Below are positions 18,104-27,526 of a stretch of 64,000 nucleotides of DNA, piece after piece (the stretch's first letter is position 1; each line of letters opens with the position of its first letter). Under the pieces are notes generated by a model that was not told the DNA's origin, searched no databases, and saw only the letters and a program-made list of their open reading frames with translations. The position numbers were made by a program, and so were the translations under genes. The stretch is from Polaromonas eurypsychrophila (GTDB lineage Bacteria > Pseudomonadota > Gammaproteobacteria > Burkholderiales > Burkholderiaceae_C): NCBI RefSeq assembly GCF_014641715.1, contig NZ_BMIG01000002.1, positions 1 to 64,000 of the forward strand, written 5' to 3'.

Positions 18104-19042
18104 TCATATTCTCGCGAGCCAGTGGGCGTATTTGGAGTTGCGGCCGTTGACGATGTCAAAAAACGCGCTCTGGATTTTTTCGGTGATGGGGCCGCGCGAG
18201 CCGGCGCCGATCTCGATGCGGTCGAGTTCGCGGATCGGCGTGACCTCGGCCGCAGTGCCGGTGAAAAAGGCCTCGTCGGAGATGTACACCTCATCGCGCG
18301 TGATGCGCTTCTGGATCAGTTCCAGGCCGAGGTCCTTGCAGATGTGCAGGATGGTGTTGCGCGTGATGCCGTTGAGCGCGCCGGCCGACAAATCGGGCGT
18401 GTAGACCACGCCGCCCTTGATGACAAAAATGTTTTCGCCCGCACCTTCGCTGACGAAACCCGAGGCGTCAAGCAGCAGGGCTTCGTCGTAGCCGTCGTCC
18501 AGCGCCTCCATGTTCGCCAGGATGGAGTTTGTGTAGTTGCTGACCGCCTTGGCCTGCGTCATGGTGATGTTGACGTGGTGTCGCGTGTAGCTGGATGTCT
18601 TGACGCGGATGCCACGGCGCATGCCCTCTTCGCCGAGGTAAGCGCCCCAGGCCCAGGCGGCAACCATCAGATGGATGGTGTTGCCCTTGGGCGAAACGCC
18701 GAGTTTTTGCGAACCGATCCAGGTCAGCGGACGCAGGTAGCAGCTTTCCAGATTGTTCTCGCGGACAACGGCTTTTTGCGCGTCCATCACCTCTTGCTGG
18801 CTGAACGGGATTTTCATGCGCAGAATCTTGGCGCTGTTGAACAGCCGTTCGGTGTGTTCTTCCAGCCGGAAGATCGCCGTGCCATCGGCGGTGTTGTATG
18901 CGCGCACACCTTCAAAGGCGCCGCAGCCGTAATGCAGCGTGTGCGTCAAAACGTGGATCTTGGCGTCACGCCAGTCCACCATCTGGCCGTCCATCCAGAT
19001 TTTGCCGTCGCGGTCTTCCATGGAGGGGGCTACTGGGGACAT
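18104..19042 (-). CDS. ilvE: Branched-chain amino acid aminotransferase
   Basis: A 312-residue class IV PLP-dependent aminotransferase that interconverts valine, leucine and isoleucine with their 2-oxo acids. Recognisable features are HTLHYGCGAFEGVRAY near residue 36, the PLP-lysine region TQAKAVSNYTNSIL near 165 and EGAGENIFVIKGG near 200. Length and motifs are standard for bacterial IlvE. A small zinc-finger gene follows downstream. Confidence 0.93.
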   Translation of the reverse strand: MSPVAPSMEDRDGKIWMDGQMVDWRDAKIHVLTHTLHYGCGAFEGVRAYNTADGTAIFRLEEHTERLFNSAKILRMKIPFSQQEVMDAQKAVVRENNLESCYLRPLTWIGSQKLGVSPKGNTIHLMVAAWAWGAYLGEEGMRRGIRVKTSSYTRHHVNITMTQAKAVSNYTNSILANMEALDDGYDEALLLDASGFVSEGAGENIFVIKGGVVYTPDLSAGALNGITRNTILHICKDLGLELIQKRITRDEVYISDEAFFTGTAAEVTPIRELDRIEIGAGSRGPITEKIQSAFFDIVNGRNSKYAHWLARI

Positions 19043-19140
19043 GGTGCTGATCCTGTGGTGAGTGTCATGAAAACGATTTCTTCAAGCCCGAACAAACAGC
19101 CCGTTGACGGGCAGAAGCCGGAAAACCGGGAACACTGATT

Positions 19141-19566
19141 TTAAGGGGCGGGCGCAGGCGCACCGGAATCGTCCACTGCGGCGGGACGAAACAAAGCGTG
19201 GTGGCTCAGCTTGCCGCCGGTAAATGTGCAACTCACCGAGGACCCCGAAGCATCTGTCCAGCGGAATACCTCCGGCTGTTCATCCTTGGGAGACAGCAAC
19301 TCACCCAGCGACCGGGTCAGAGCCACCACGTGCAGCAATGTGACGCGTGACCTGAGCTTGGCATTGAGCATGACCGCGCTGTCGACATGACCGATAGGTC
19401 GGCTCGCTGCGCGCCTGAGCACCTGCATCATCCGGGTGAAGTGCAGCATGACCCACATCACCAGCCCGCCGACTGCGGCCGCCACACCGGCCCAGCCATA
19501 AAAGCGGTAGGCCAGCACCACAAAGGTAACGCCGGCGATGGGCACAAGAATTTTCTGGAAGTTCAT
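19141..19566 (-). CDS. Conserved hypothetical membrane protein
   Basis: A 141-residue protein I cannot assign to a family. The first 45 residues are strongly hydrophobic and would form one or two transmembrane helices (IAGVTFVVLAYRFYGWAG, then VAAAVGGLVMWVMLHFT). The rest is soluble, with basic residues just after the helices, and ends in an Ala/Pro tail. It lies about 100 bp upstream of ilvE in the same direction, so it may belong to the same transcription unit. Confidence 0.65.
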   Translation of the reverse strand: MNFQKILVPIAGVTFVVLAYRFYGWAGVAAAVGGLVMWVMLHFTRMMQVLRRAASRPIGHVDSAVMLNAKLRSRVTLLHVVALTRSLGELLSPKDEQPEVFRWTDASGSSVSCTFTGGKLSHHALFRPAAVDDSGAPAPAP

Positions 19567-19690
19567 GTTGCCATTTTGGCAGGACTGGAAAGCGATGGGC
19601 TGCGGAGAGTGCGTAGCTGGCCCGCAGGAGCCACTTCATCGCTGGTCTCCAGCATTTTGGGCACGCTGCCCTTTAACGCGGCATTAATTT

Positions 19691-19719
19691 GCTGCTATTT
19701 TGATAGCAAAATATGTAGC
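19691..19719. repeat. GCTAC/ATAGCT mini-repeat, partial copy
   Basis: GCTGCTATTTTGATAGC followed by GTAGC matches the left half of the mini-repeat family seen complete at 59581-59633 and 63033-63090. It lies in the gap between the small membrane protein and the type I secretion genes. Confidence 0.5.
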
Positions 19720-19782
19720 CTCCCGAACCGACGCTCAAGCCCCTTTCGCACCCCCCCCTCGGCCTAGGTGGTTGTCGCCGCT

Positions 19783-21105
19783 TCAGGGCTCAGTCATGGA
19801 GCGTCTGACTCGATCTAGCAGCGGCTTCAACAGGTAATTCATCGCTGTACGCTCGCCAGTGCGGACAAATATTTCAGCCGGCATGCCCGCCCTGATTTCA
19901 TTTTTTTTCAGCTTGACCATGCCCTCGGTCGTAACATCAATGGATGCCTTGAAAAAAAGCAAGTTTGTCTTGGGGTCCATCAACACGTCAGCGGATACCT
20001 GGGTCAGCCTGCCTGCCACCTTGGGCGTGCTTACCTGGTCGAACGCAGTAAACAAAATGTCCACGGGCAAGCCGGGTTTGATCTTGTCGATGAGATGAGG
20101 GGGAATTTGCGCTTCTATTTTCAAGACCTCGTCGCGCGGCACAATTTCCATCAGGGGGCTGCCGGCCGGCACCACACCACCGACTGTGTGCACCGAAAGA
20201 CCCATCACCAAACCTGTGGCTGGCGACTTGATCTCGGTATTGAGCACATCAAACTGCAGCCCCTCAAGCCGGCTGCCCAGCGAGGATGCATCGCGCTGGA
20301 CATCGGACAGCTGCGACTCCACTTCCTTGCGAACTTCTTGATCGCGCGTCACCATGCGGATTTTGATCTCGGCAATCGCCTGCCGGCTGCGCCCTATGCT
20401 GCCGTTGTCCTCTGCAATCGCACCCAACATGGCAGAGTTGGCCCGTTCCTGGTCAAGGACACGAGTGCGCGGCATAAAGCCGTCGTCCGCAAGATTGCGC
20501 AGGTTTTTCAGTTGCTCCTGCAGTATTTTCAATTGCTCCTCCTTCGCCTGCCGCGACGCCTCGGTTCCCTGCACTTGAAGTTCCAGCCCGCGCATGTTTT
20601 CTCTCATGGCCGCCAGTTCACTGCTCAGGGACTTGCGCCGCGTTATAAAAAGCTGGTCTTGCAGCGCCATGGCGGCAAGTGCCCTCGGGTCGGATTTTTC
20701 GTTTTTCAGTGTTGAGGGAAATTCTGGGGTTTCGCGCGCGGTACGCTCTGCCGTCAGTCGGGCTTCCGTGGCCAGGCTGGTAAACCATTGGCCCTTGTAA
20801 ATATCCAGCTGCGACCGGCTCTGCGTCTCGTCAAAGCGTATGAGCACCTGGCCAGCGGTGACCTGGTCGCCGTCTTTGGCGAGAATCGCCGCAATCTTGC
20901 CGGGCACCATGGGCTGAACCACCTTGCGGCTCCCGGTCACCACCACCGTGCCCGTTGCTGAAATACCTGCATCCAGGGGCGCCAGCAAAGCCCATGCCAA
21001 AAACCCTCCGAACCCAAGGATCAATAGCCCCCAACCCCAGCGCTGTGGTCGCGCGCTGTCCGTGTCGACAAGGACCGGGGGTTGAAGCTCGGCTGAGCCA
21101 CGCAT
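19783..21105 (-). CDS. Type I secretion membrane fusion protein, HlyD/PrtE family
   Basis: A 440-residue periplasmic adaptor that would link the inner-membrane ABC transporter to a TolC-like outer membrane channel. A single transmembrane helix (about 25-43, WGLLILGFGGFLAWALL) is followed by a lipoyl/barrel-sandwich region split by a long coiled coil (about 110-260). The C-terminal part is a beta-barrel. I chose the ATG at 21105, 8 bp after the ABC gene stop, because it begins the adaptor-like sequence. No tolC-type gene is present, so the channel must be encoded elsewhere. Confidence 0.88.
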   Translation of the reverse strand: MRGSAELQPPVLVDTDSARPQRWGWGLLILGFGGFLAWALLAPLDAGISATGTVVVTGSRKVVQPMVPGKIAAILAKDGDQVTAGQVLIRFDETQSRSQLDIYKGQWFTSLATEARLTAERTARETPEFPSTLKNEKSDPRALAAMALQDQLFITRRKSLSSELAAMRENMRGLELQVQGTEASRQAKEEQLKILQEQLKNLRNLADDGFMPRTRVLDQERANSAMLGAIAEDNGSIGRSRQAIAEIKIRMVTRDQEVRKEVESQLSDVQRDASSLGSRLEGLQFDVLNTEIKSPATGLVMGLSVHTVGGVVPAGSPLMEIVPRDEVLKIEAQIPPHLIDKIKPGLPVDILFTAFDQVSTPKVAGRLTQVSADVLMDPKTNLLFFKASIDVTTEGMVKLKKNEIRAGMPAEIFVRTGERTAMNYLLKPLLDRVRRSMTEP

Positions 21106-21112
21106 CGAAGGT

Positions 21113-22863
21113 TCAGGCGTCAAGATGAATGTCTTTCTTGTCGGGTACACGGTGAAGTGCGGCAAGCCCTTTGCGTGGCGCGGCTCTGGAGGCGGCGGCC
21201 ACCGGACTCGGCACCGCAAGCGCTCTCATCGCAGTCAGAATTTCGGTCCGTGGGCCGTAAGCTCGCACGGTCCCCTCAGCGAGAATCATGATTTTTTGCA
21301 CCGCATCCAATGACGCAGTGCGATGCGTGATCAAAATCGTGGTGCATCCTCGCGCAGTCAGCTCACCGATCGTCTCGGACAACGCCCTTTCCCCAGCCTC
21401 GTCCAGGTTTGAATTGGGCTCATCCAGAACCACCAGGGCCGGGTCCCCATACAAGGCCCGCGCCAGGCCAATGCGCTGCTTTTGGCCGCCCGACAATGCA
21501 CTGCCCCCCACGCCCAGCGGCGTGTCGTAACCCTCGGGCAAACGCAAAATCAACTCATGCATGCCTGCGCGCTGCGCTGCCTGTATCACTTTCTCCGGGT
21601 CGAGTTCGCCAAAACGGGCAATGTTTTCAGCGACTGTTCCGTCAAACAATTCAATGTCTTGCGGCAGGTAGCCCAGATGAGGTCCCAGCTGATCCTTGTT
21701 CCACTGATGAAGGTCTGCGCCGTCCAGGCGCACCGTCCCCGCCATGGCACTCCACTGGCGCCAATGATGGCCACCGATTCGCCAGCAGCGATAGTGAAGT
21801 TGAGATTTTTCAGTATGAACTGCCTGGAAGAAGGCGCCGCCGCGGCAACACCTTCAAAACGCACTGCGCCACTGGGTGCGGCCAGGGGCATGCCATGTTG
21901 CCGAACCGGGTAGTTATTCAGGAGCTCCTTGATGCGCGCATAGGAGGAGCGCCCGGTGATGATCTGCTTCCAGTTCCCCACCAGCATTTCAACAGGCGCC
22001 AAGGCTCTGCTCACCAATATCGACGCGGCAATCATGCTGCCTGGCGACATCTTGCCCTCCAGTACCAGCAGGGCGCCGAAACCCAGCGCCAGCGATTGCA
22101 TGGTGATACGGATAAATTTGGTCACGCCGCCCATCACTGCCGCCTGATCGCTGGCTATGGCCTGCAGGTGGATCTGCTTCTGATGCAGCCCATGCCAGCG
22201 CCGGCGAATCTGGGGCAGCATCCCCAGAGCCTCGATGATCTCGGCGTTTCGCAGATGGTGGCCCAAGGCCAACTGCGACTGGGCGCTGTACTTTTGCGCT
22301 TCGTCAAGCTTGGGCTTGGAGATTTTTTCATTCACCACAGCGAGCACGCCAAGCAGCAAGGCACCGACCAAAGCAAAGATGCCCAGCTCAATGGAGAAAA
22401 GCGAGATCACGATCAGATAGATGGGCATCCAGGGCGCGTCGAACAAGGTCAACAGCGCAGGGCCGGTCAGGGTCTGGCGCAATGTGTCCAGGTCAAGCAT
22501 GGGCTGCGTTGCATTGCTGCCTGACTGCGCCAAACTTCGATCGAAGGTGGCGTTGAACACCGGGGCATTGAGTTCGGCATCCAGTTGAGCACCCACTCTC
22601 ACCAGCACCCAGGTCCGTATGGCCTCCAATGCGCTCATGAACACAATGGCCCCCACGAGCAAAACGGTCAAAACAACGAGGGTGGTTTCATTGCGACTTG
22701 CCAATACCCGGTCATAGACCTGCAGCATGTAGAGCGATGGCGCGAGCATCAACAGATTCAAAAATCCGCTGAAGATGGCGACGGTCACAAATGCCCCGCG
22801 CAACTTGCGCAGAGTCGATGGCAACTCGTCTCGCAAGGGGGAACTGGCAGGAGGGGGGCTCAT
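21113..22863 (-). pseudogene. Type I secretion ABC transporter (PrtD-like), disrupted at the Walker A motif
   Basis: Residues 1-340 of the 5' frame (from 22863) form an intact ABC exporter membrane domain starting PSTLRKLRGAF. The ATPase begins normally, reaching VAIIGASG at about 21751, but the expected SGKST and the following 10-12 residues are absent. Similarity resumes in another frame at [13 protein letters not shown] (21745) and runs to 21113 with Q-loop, signature ([15 protein letters not shown]) and Walker B ([15 protein letters not shown]). About 45-50 bp appear deleted. Without the P-loop lysine the transporter cannot hydrolyse ATP, so it is either a true pseudogene or an assembly error. 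Confidence 0.8.
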
Positions 22864-22998
22864 GAATGACTGCTTACTACTCTTGGTTGCCTGAACTCTG
22901 GGGGCCTGGACGGACGGAGACGACTTGGCGCCAAGCCAGACACGTCTTTTTTCTACGTTCGACTTGGCGCCTGCCCTCGGCCTGCTGAAAACCGCTGT

Positions 22999-25833
22999 TT
23001 ACGCCGCCCAGTCAGCCATGGTCACGGTCACGGCCTGGCCCACTAGCAGGATGCCGGTTTCGCCACCTGCCGTAGAGCTGTACTGGTCATATCCTGCGGT
23101 TCCTGATGTGTCACGGCGCCAGCCTGTCTCGATTTGAAGCTGATCCCCGGCATCGCCATCGACGGTGAGGGTGTCACTTTCAGCGGACAGAGCCAACATC
23201 TGTTCCAGGGTGAGTCGGACGGATGTGGCGCTGCCGTTGCCCATGTCCACCGACTCGAGACCGGTCAGAGTCGTGCCCGCCAGACCTGCCATGTTCAGGA
23301 AACTGAGGTCCGCTGCCAACTGGAGGGTGTCGCCGCCGCTGCCCCCTGCCACCTGCTCTTGGCCGGAATGAATGGTCAGGGTGTCGTTGCCGCCGTTGCC
23401 ACTCAAGCTGTCCAGCCCCCCCATGCCGTCGATGCTGTTGTCAGAATCATTGCCCTGAATCACATTTGCCAGCGCGTTGCCGTTGGCCACCACGCCGGTC
23501 TGGCCGATCAGGATCAGGTTCTCGAAATTGCCCTGCAAGGAGTAGCTGATGTAGCTTTGAACAGTGTCTGTGCCTTCGTTGGCCGCCTCCCAGACGAAGT
23601 CGCCAAGATCGTCGACGATCACGGTGTCGCTGCCCACACCGCCGAACATCTGGTCTTGGCCCAACTCACCATTGAGAAAATCATCTCCAGCGTCGCCATA
23701 CAGCACATCATTGCCAAAACGGCCGAGCATCACGTTGTCCAAGCCGTTGCCCACGAGGTAATTGTCCAGCTCATTACCGGTAGCGCTGATGGCAATGTTG
23801 CCAATCAGTGTCAGGTTTTCCACGTTGCCACCAAGCGCGTAGCTGATGTAGCTTTGCACCGTGTCTGTCCCCTCGGCAGGGCGCTCAGTGATCGCATCCA
23901 GCACGCTGTCCACAACCAGCATGTCGTCGCCAGCGCCACCTTCCAGAAGATCCTTACCGGTTTCGCCGTTCAAAAAGTCGTTGCCAGCACCGCCTGACAG
24001 ATAGTCGTCACCAGCACGGCCAAACAGGTTGTCGTGGCCTGCGGTGCCGGTCAGCACGTCATTGCCATCGGTGCCAATTTGCGTCGTGCCGGGGCTTGGC
24101 GGAACTGGCGATGGCGTCGCGGCGACCACGCGTGCATTGATGTCAGCATTGCTCCAGGCGGTATCCGAAAACCTGATGTTGTGAACGGGATAAAGGTTGG
24201 CCGCAGACGATGCAAAGTAGTTTTCGACCGTCACGCTGTCGTCGCCATCGTTGCGATCAATCACCAAATCGTTTCCCGTGCGGGTCAGCACAACCTCGGT
24301 AGATGCGATGCCCACCGGGCTGGAACCCAGAGAGCCTACAGCGTAAGACTTCATCAGTTCAATGGTCGTACGGTCCGCTACACCTGCGGTAGCGATGCCG
24401 CGAACAATGTCCTGCCCATCACCCAATTGGAAGATCAACCGGTTTTGACCGGTTCCGGCATCCAGCACGTCATTGCCATGGCCTCCATCCAGAAAATCAT
24501 CACCTACATCGCCCAAAAGAGTGTCGGCACCAGCACCGCCGAGCAGGCGGTCACCGTCGCCACCGCCGTTGAGCACGTCGTTGCCATTGCCGCCCATCAA
24601 CAGGTCACGGCCGGCTCCGCCGAGCAAATAATCATTGCCATCGCCACCTGAAATTTGGTCTGAACCATCCTTGCCATCAATGGTGTCATTCCCGCCCAGT
24701 CCGGTCAGCGTTTCATTGCCGTCGGTGCCGCGTATAAACCGGTCACCGTTGCCTATGGGTCCGAGCTGCGCAGCTTCGAACTGGGCACTGGTCCACACCG
24801 TGCCGTCACTGAACACCGCTGTGGTGAGTGGGCGGTTTACCGAGCTGAAGTAGTCCACCACCGACAGCTTGTTGTCTATAAAGCCAACGATGTAAAAATT
24901 CAGGTCATTGCCTTCATGGCGCACTGCAACGTCGGCGGCAATGACGCCGGCCTCAAAGCGCAACTGGTCGGTTTCGCCGCTGACCGATGTATCCACGATA
25001 CGGTCAGACCGCGAACTGCGGCCAAACAGGTAAGCGTCGTCGCCTGCGCCTCCCGACATCGTGTCGTTTCCCGGAAAGTAATTGCTGCCAAAGAGGTCCG
25101 CCTCTTTACCGGGGGGCAATAAGTCAAAGCCACCGTTCAGCACATCGTTACCGGCACCGCCATACAGCGTGTCGTTGCCCAAGCCGCCGTCCAGGGTGTC
25201 GGCGCCGGCTTGACCATACAGAATGTCGTTGCCGTAGTCACCAAACAACATGTCGTCGGCCAGCGAATAAATCAGGTCTCTGCCTTCGCCCTGGTCGCCC
25301 CAGATCACGTCATTGCCATGGCCGCCGTAAAGCATGTCCGCGCCCGTATTGCCGGAAAACGAGTTGCTTCCTCCGAAGTAAGCAAAGTCGCCCTGAATGT
25401 AGTCATCTCCTATGTAGCCATACACCGTGTCGTTACCGGTGTTGTTGCCAAAGATACGGTTATCAAGCCCGTTGCCAAGCGCGGACATGTTGTTAAAGCG
25501 GCCAACCAAGACCAGGTTTTCAACGTTGGCAGGCATGTAGTAGATGCCGGTGAACGTATCGTCCCGAAAGTAGACGCTGTCGTTGCCCTCATTGAGTTCC
25601 TCAATGACGGTGTCCGTGCGATCAATCTCGTATCGGTCATCGCCCGTTCCGCCCAGCAAGCGATCATTACCCGCTTCGCCGAACAACTTGTCGTTGCCGG
25701 GGCCGCCTAGCAACTCGTCATCGCCGCCGCCGCCGTAAATAGTGTCGTTGCCTTGAAGCGCGTCAATGATGTCAGGCTGCGCGTCGCCGTTGATGGTGTC
25801 GTCGCCAGAGGTGGAGGCCGGGGTGTAGCTCAT
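22999..25833 (-). CDS. RTX calcium-binding repeat protein, type I secretion substrate
   Basis: A 944-residue acidic protein made almost wholly of RTX nonapeptides (GGxGxDxL variants such as LSGGAGNDFLNG and LDGGLGNDTLYG) in several blocks. These are separated by beta-rich spacers with NVENLVLVG-type motifs. No catalytic domain was recognised. The last 90 residues (SVRLTLEQMLALS, GDAGDQLQIETGW) match the C-terminal region common after RTX arrays, which holds the uncleaved secretion signal. It lies first in an operon with an ABC transporter and a fusion protein, consistent with calcium-folded export to the cell surface or medium. Confidence 0.88.
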   Translation of the reverse strand: MSYTPASTSGDDTINGDAQPDIIDALQGNDTIYGGGGDDELLGGPGNDKLFGEAGNDRLLGGTGDDRYEIDRTDTVIEELNEGNDSVYFRDDTFTGIYYMPANVENLVLVGRFNNMSALGNGLDNRIFGNNTGNDTVYGYIGDDYIQGDFAYFGGSNSFSGNTGADMLYGGHGNDVIWGDQGEGRDLIYSLADDMLFGDYGNDILYGQAGADTLDGGLGNDTLYGGAGNDVLNGGFDLLPPGKEADLFGSNYFPGNDTMSGGAGDDAYLFGRSSRSDRIVDTSVSGETDQLRFEAGVIAADVAVRHEGNDLNFYIVGFIDNKLSVVDYFSSVNRPLTTAVFSDGTVWTSAQFEAAQLGPIGNGDRFIRGTDGNETLTGLGGNDTIDGKDGSDQISGGDGNDYLLGGAGRDLLMGGNGNDVLNGGGDGDRLLGGAGADTLLGDVGDDFLDGGHGNDVLDAGTGQNRLIFQLGDGQDIVRGIATAGVADRTTIELMKSYAVGSLGSSPVGIASTEVVLTRTGNDLVIDRNDGDDSVTVENYFASSAANLYPVHNIRFSDTAWSNADINARVVAATPSPVPPSPGTTQIGTDGNDVLTGTAGHDNLFGRAGDDYLSGGAGNDFLNGETGKDLLEGGAGDDMLVVDSVLDAITERPAEGTDTVQSYISYALGGNVENLTLIGNIAISATGNELDNYLVGNGLDNVMLGRFGNDVLYGDAGDDFLNGELGQDQMFGGVGSDTVIVDDLGDFVWEAANEGTDTVQSYISYSLQGNFENLILIGQTGVVANGNALANVIQGNDSDNSIDGMGGLDSLSGNGGNDTLTIHSGQEQVAGGSGGDTLQLAADLSFLNMAGLAGTTLTGLESVDMGNGSATSVRLTLEQMLALSAESDTLTVDGDAGDQLQIETGWRRDTSGTAGYDQYSSTAGGETGILLVGQAVTVTMADWAA

Positions 25834-25834
25834 G

Positions 25835-25877
25835 TCGGTTCCTTGGGTTGAATGAATAAATTCATTATGAGAACCGA
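25835..25877 (-). promoter_or_regulatory. Candidate leader hairpin covering the RTX ribosome binding site
   Basis: On the minus strand, TCGGTTC (25877-25871) can pair with GAACCGA (25841-25835), directly next to and overlapping the AAGGAA ribosome binding site of the RTX gene. Inside the loop, AATGAA (25851-25856) and TTCATT (25861-25866) form a second AT-rich stem. The start codon ends at 25833. Translational control by this structure is an inference. Confidence 0.35.
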
Positions 25878-26054
25878 TGGAAGCCGATGTATGTGCGATC
25901 TGCCGCCAATGACTTGCGTATTAAGGTAAGCCATTGTTCACGGGGCCTTGACTGACAAGGCGTCAGTCCCCTGTCTGGTCAATGGCGCAATTGGATCCTG
26001 CAACCCGCGCGCGAGCTCGGCTCAAAGCGCCTTGGTGACGGCTGCTGCGGTAGA

Positions 26055-27422
26055 TCAGCTCAGGCTGCGCACGACTTCCATGGCCTGATCGACACGCTCT
26101 ACCGCATGGATGGTCAAACCCTCGATTGGCTTTTTCGGCGCATTGGCCTTGGGCACCACGGCCACGCTGAAACCCAGCTTGGCGGCTTCCTTGAGCCGCT
26201 CCTGACCGCGTGGTGCAGGGCGCACCTCGCCTGCCAGGCCGACTTCGCCGAAAGCGATGAAACCCTTGGGCAGTGGCTTGCCGCGCAGGCTGGAGGTGAT
26301 GGCCAGCATCACTGACAGATCGGCCGCCGGCTCGCTGATGCGCACGCCGCCCACGGCATTGACGAACACGTCCTGATCCATGCAGGCGATACCGGCGTGG
26401 CGGTGCAGCACCGCCAGCAGCATGGCCAGGCGGTCCCGGTCCAGGCCGACCGACAGCCGGCGTGGGCTCGGGCCACCGCTGTCAACCAGCGCCTGGATTT
26501 CGACCAGCATGGGCCGCGTGCCTTCCAGCGTGACCAGCACGCAACTGCCGGGCACCGGCTCGCTGTGCTGGCTTAAAAAGATGGCGCTGGGATTGGTTAC
26601 ACCCTTGAGGCCTTTTTCGGTCATGGCGAACACGCCGATTTCGTTGACCGCACCAAAGCGGTTTTTGATCGCGCGCACCAGGCGAAAGCTCGAATGGGTG
26701 TCGCCCTCAAAGTACAGCACGGTATCCACCATGTGCTCCAGCACACGCGGGCCGGCCAGCGCGCCCTCCTTGGTGACATGGCCGACAAGAATGATGCAAA
26801 CGCCGCTGGACTTGGCCGCGCGTGTCAGGTGGGCTGCACATTCGCGCACCTGGGCCACCGAGCCCGGCGCGGAGGTGAGCTGGTCGGAATACACGGTCTG
26901 GATCGAGTCGATCACCGCCACCGCCGGCTTGGTGGCGTCCAGCGTGGCAAGAATTTTCTCAAGCTGGATTTCCGCCAGCACCTTGACCTGCGAACCGTCC
27001 AGCCCGAGACGGCGGGAACGCAAGGCGACTTGAGCGCCGCTTTCTTCGCCGGTCACGTACAAGGTATCGAGGCCGCCGCGCTGGAGAGAGTCCAGCGCCT
27101 GCAGCAGAAGGGTGGATTTGCCGATGCCGGGATCGCCGCCTATCAGCACTACGCCGCCTTCAACGATGCCGCCGCCCAGCACGCGGTCCAGTTCCTCATG
27201 GCCGGTCGGGGTGCGCGCCATGTCGGTGGCCTCGATATCAGCAAGGGTGGCGACTTCCGAGGGTTTGGCCAGCGAAGCAAAACGGTTTTTGACCGGCGAG
27301 GAACTTTCGGCGGCCGATTCGACCAGCGTGTTCCAGGCGCCGCAATGCGGGCATTTGCCCAGCCATTTCGAGTTGGTTCCGCCGCACTCGGTGCAGCTGT
27401 AAATCGTCTTGTCTTTGGCCAT
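26055..27422 (-). CDS. radA: DNA repair protein RadA
   Basis: A 455-residue RecA-related ATPase that drives branch migration during recombination repair. It has an N-terminal zinc finger (Cys10, Cys13, Cys24, Cys27), Walker A GGDPGIGKST at about 95-104, the family-specific KNRFG motif near residue 250 and a C-terminal Lon-like domain from about 290. Length and order are standard. A near-consensus LexA box lies 9 bp upstream of the start codon, suggesting SOS control. Confidence 0.95.
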   Translation of the reverse strand: MAKDKTIYSCTECGGTNSKWLGKCPHCGAWNTLVESAAESSSPVKNRFASLAKPSEVATLADIEATDMARTPTGHEELDRVLGGGIVEGGVVLIGGDPGIGKSTLLLQALDSLQRGGLDTLYVTGEESGAQVALRSRRLGLDGSQVKVLAEIQLEKILATLDATKPAVAVIDSIQTVYSDQLTSAPGSVAQVRECAAHLTRAAKSSGVCIILVGHVTKEGALAGPRVLEHMVDTVLYFEGDTHSSFRLVRAIKNRFGAVNEIGVFAMTEKGLKGVTNPSAIFLSQHSEPVPGSCVLVTLEGTRPMLVEIQALVDSGGPSPRRLSVGLDRDRLAMLLAVLHRHAGIACMDQDVFVNAVGGVRISEPAADLSVMLAITSSLRGKPLPKGFIAFGEVGLAGEVRPAPRGQERLKEAAKLGFSVAVVPKANAPKKPIEGLTIHAVERVDQAMEVVRSLS

Positions 27423-27431
27423 GCCGAATGT

Positions 27432-27451
27432 TACTGTATTTATACACAGTA
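27432..27451 (-). promoter_or_regulatory. LexA-like SOS box upstream of radA
   Basis: The sequence TACTGTATTTATACACAGTA matches the proteobacterial LexA consensus (TACTGT, AT-rich spacer, ACAGTA), including CTGT-N8-ACAG at 27434-27449. Against the 20-base consensus I count 18 identities. It lies 9 bp from the radA start codon, on the side away from the gene, and 75 bp from the divergent hpaR start. Confidence 0.6.
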
Positions 27452-27496
27452 AGGGTAAGTCCCAGCGTTGCGGCCGGGAGGGTGTTTGCTGCTTTC

Positions 27497-27512
27497 ATTT
27501 AACATGTTAAAT
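27497..27512 (+). promoter_or_regulatory. Palindromic operator candidate for HpaR
   Basis: ATTTAACATGTTAAAT is a perfect 16-bp palindrome centred 22 bp upstream of the hpaR start codon. MarR-family regulators bind palindromes of this size. HpaR of Escherichia coli represses the homoprotocatechuate operon, and here hpaR is the first gene of the operon, so this site would give autorepression of the whole cluster. Confidence 0.55.
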
Positions 27513-27526
27513 AAATAAACACCTCA

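Noticed and set aside
22999..25833. A repetitive tract that might be a CRISPR or minisatellite array
   Set aside because: The periodicity is the RTX nonapeptide code within one long open frame; there are no fixed-length spacers.
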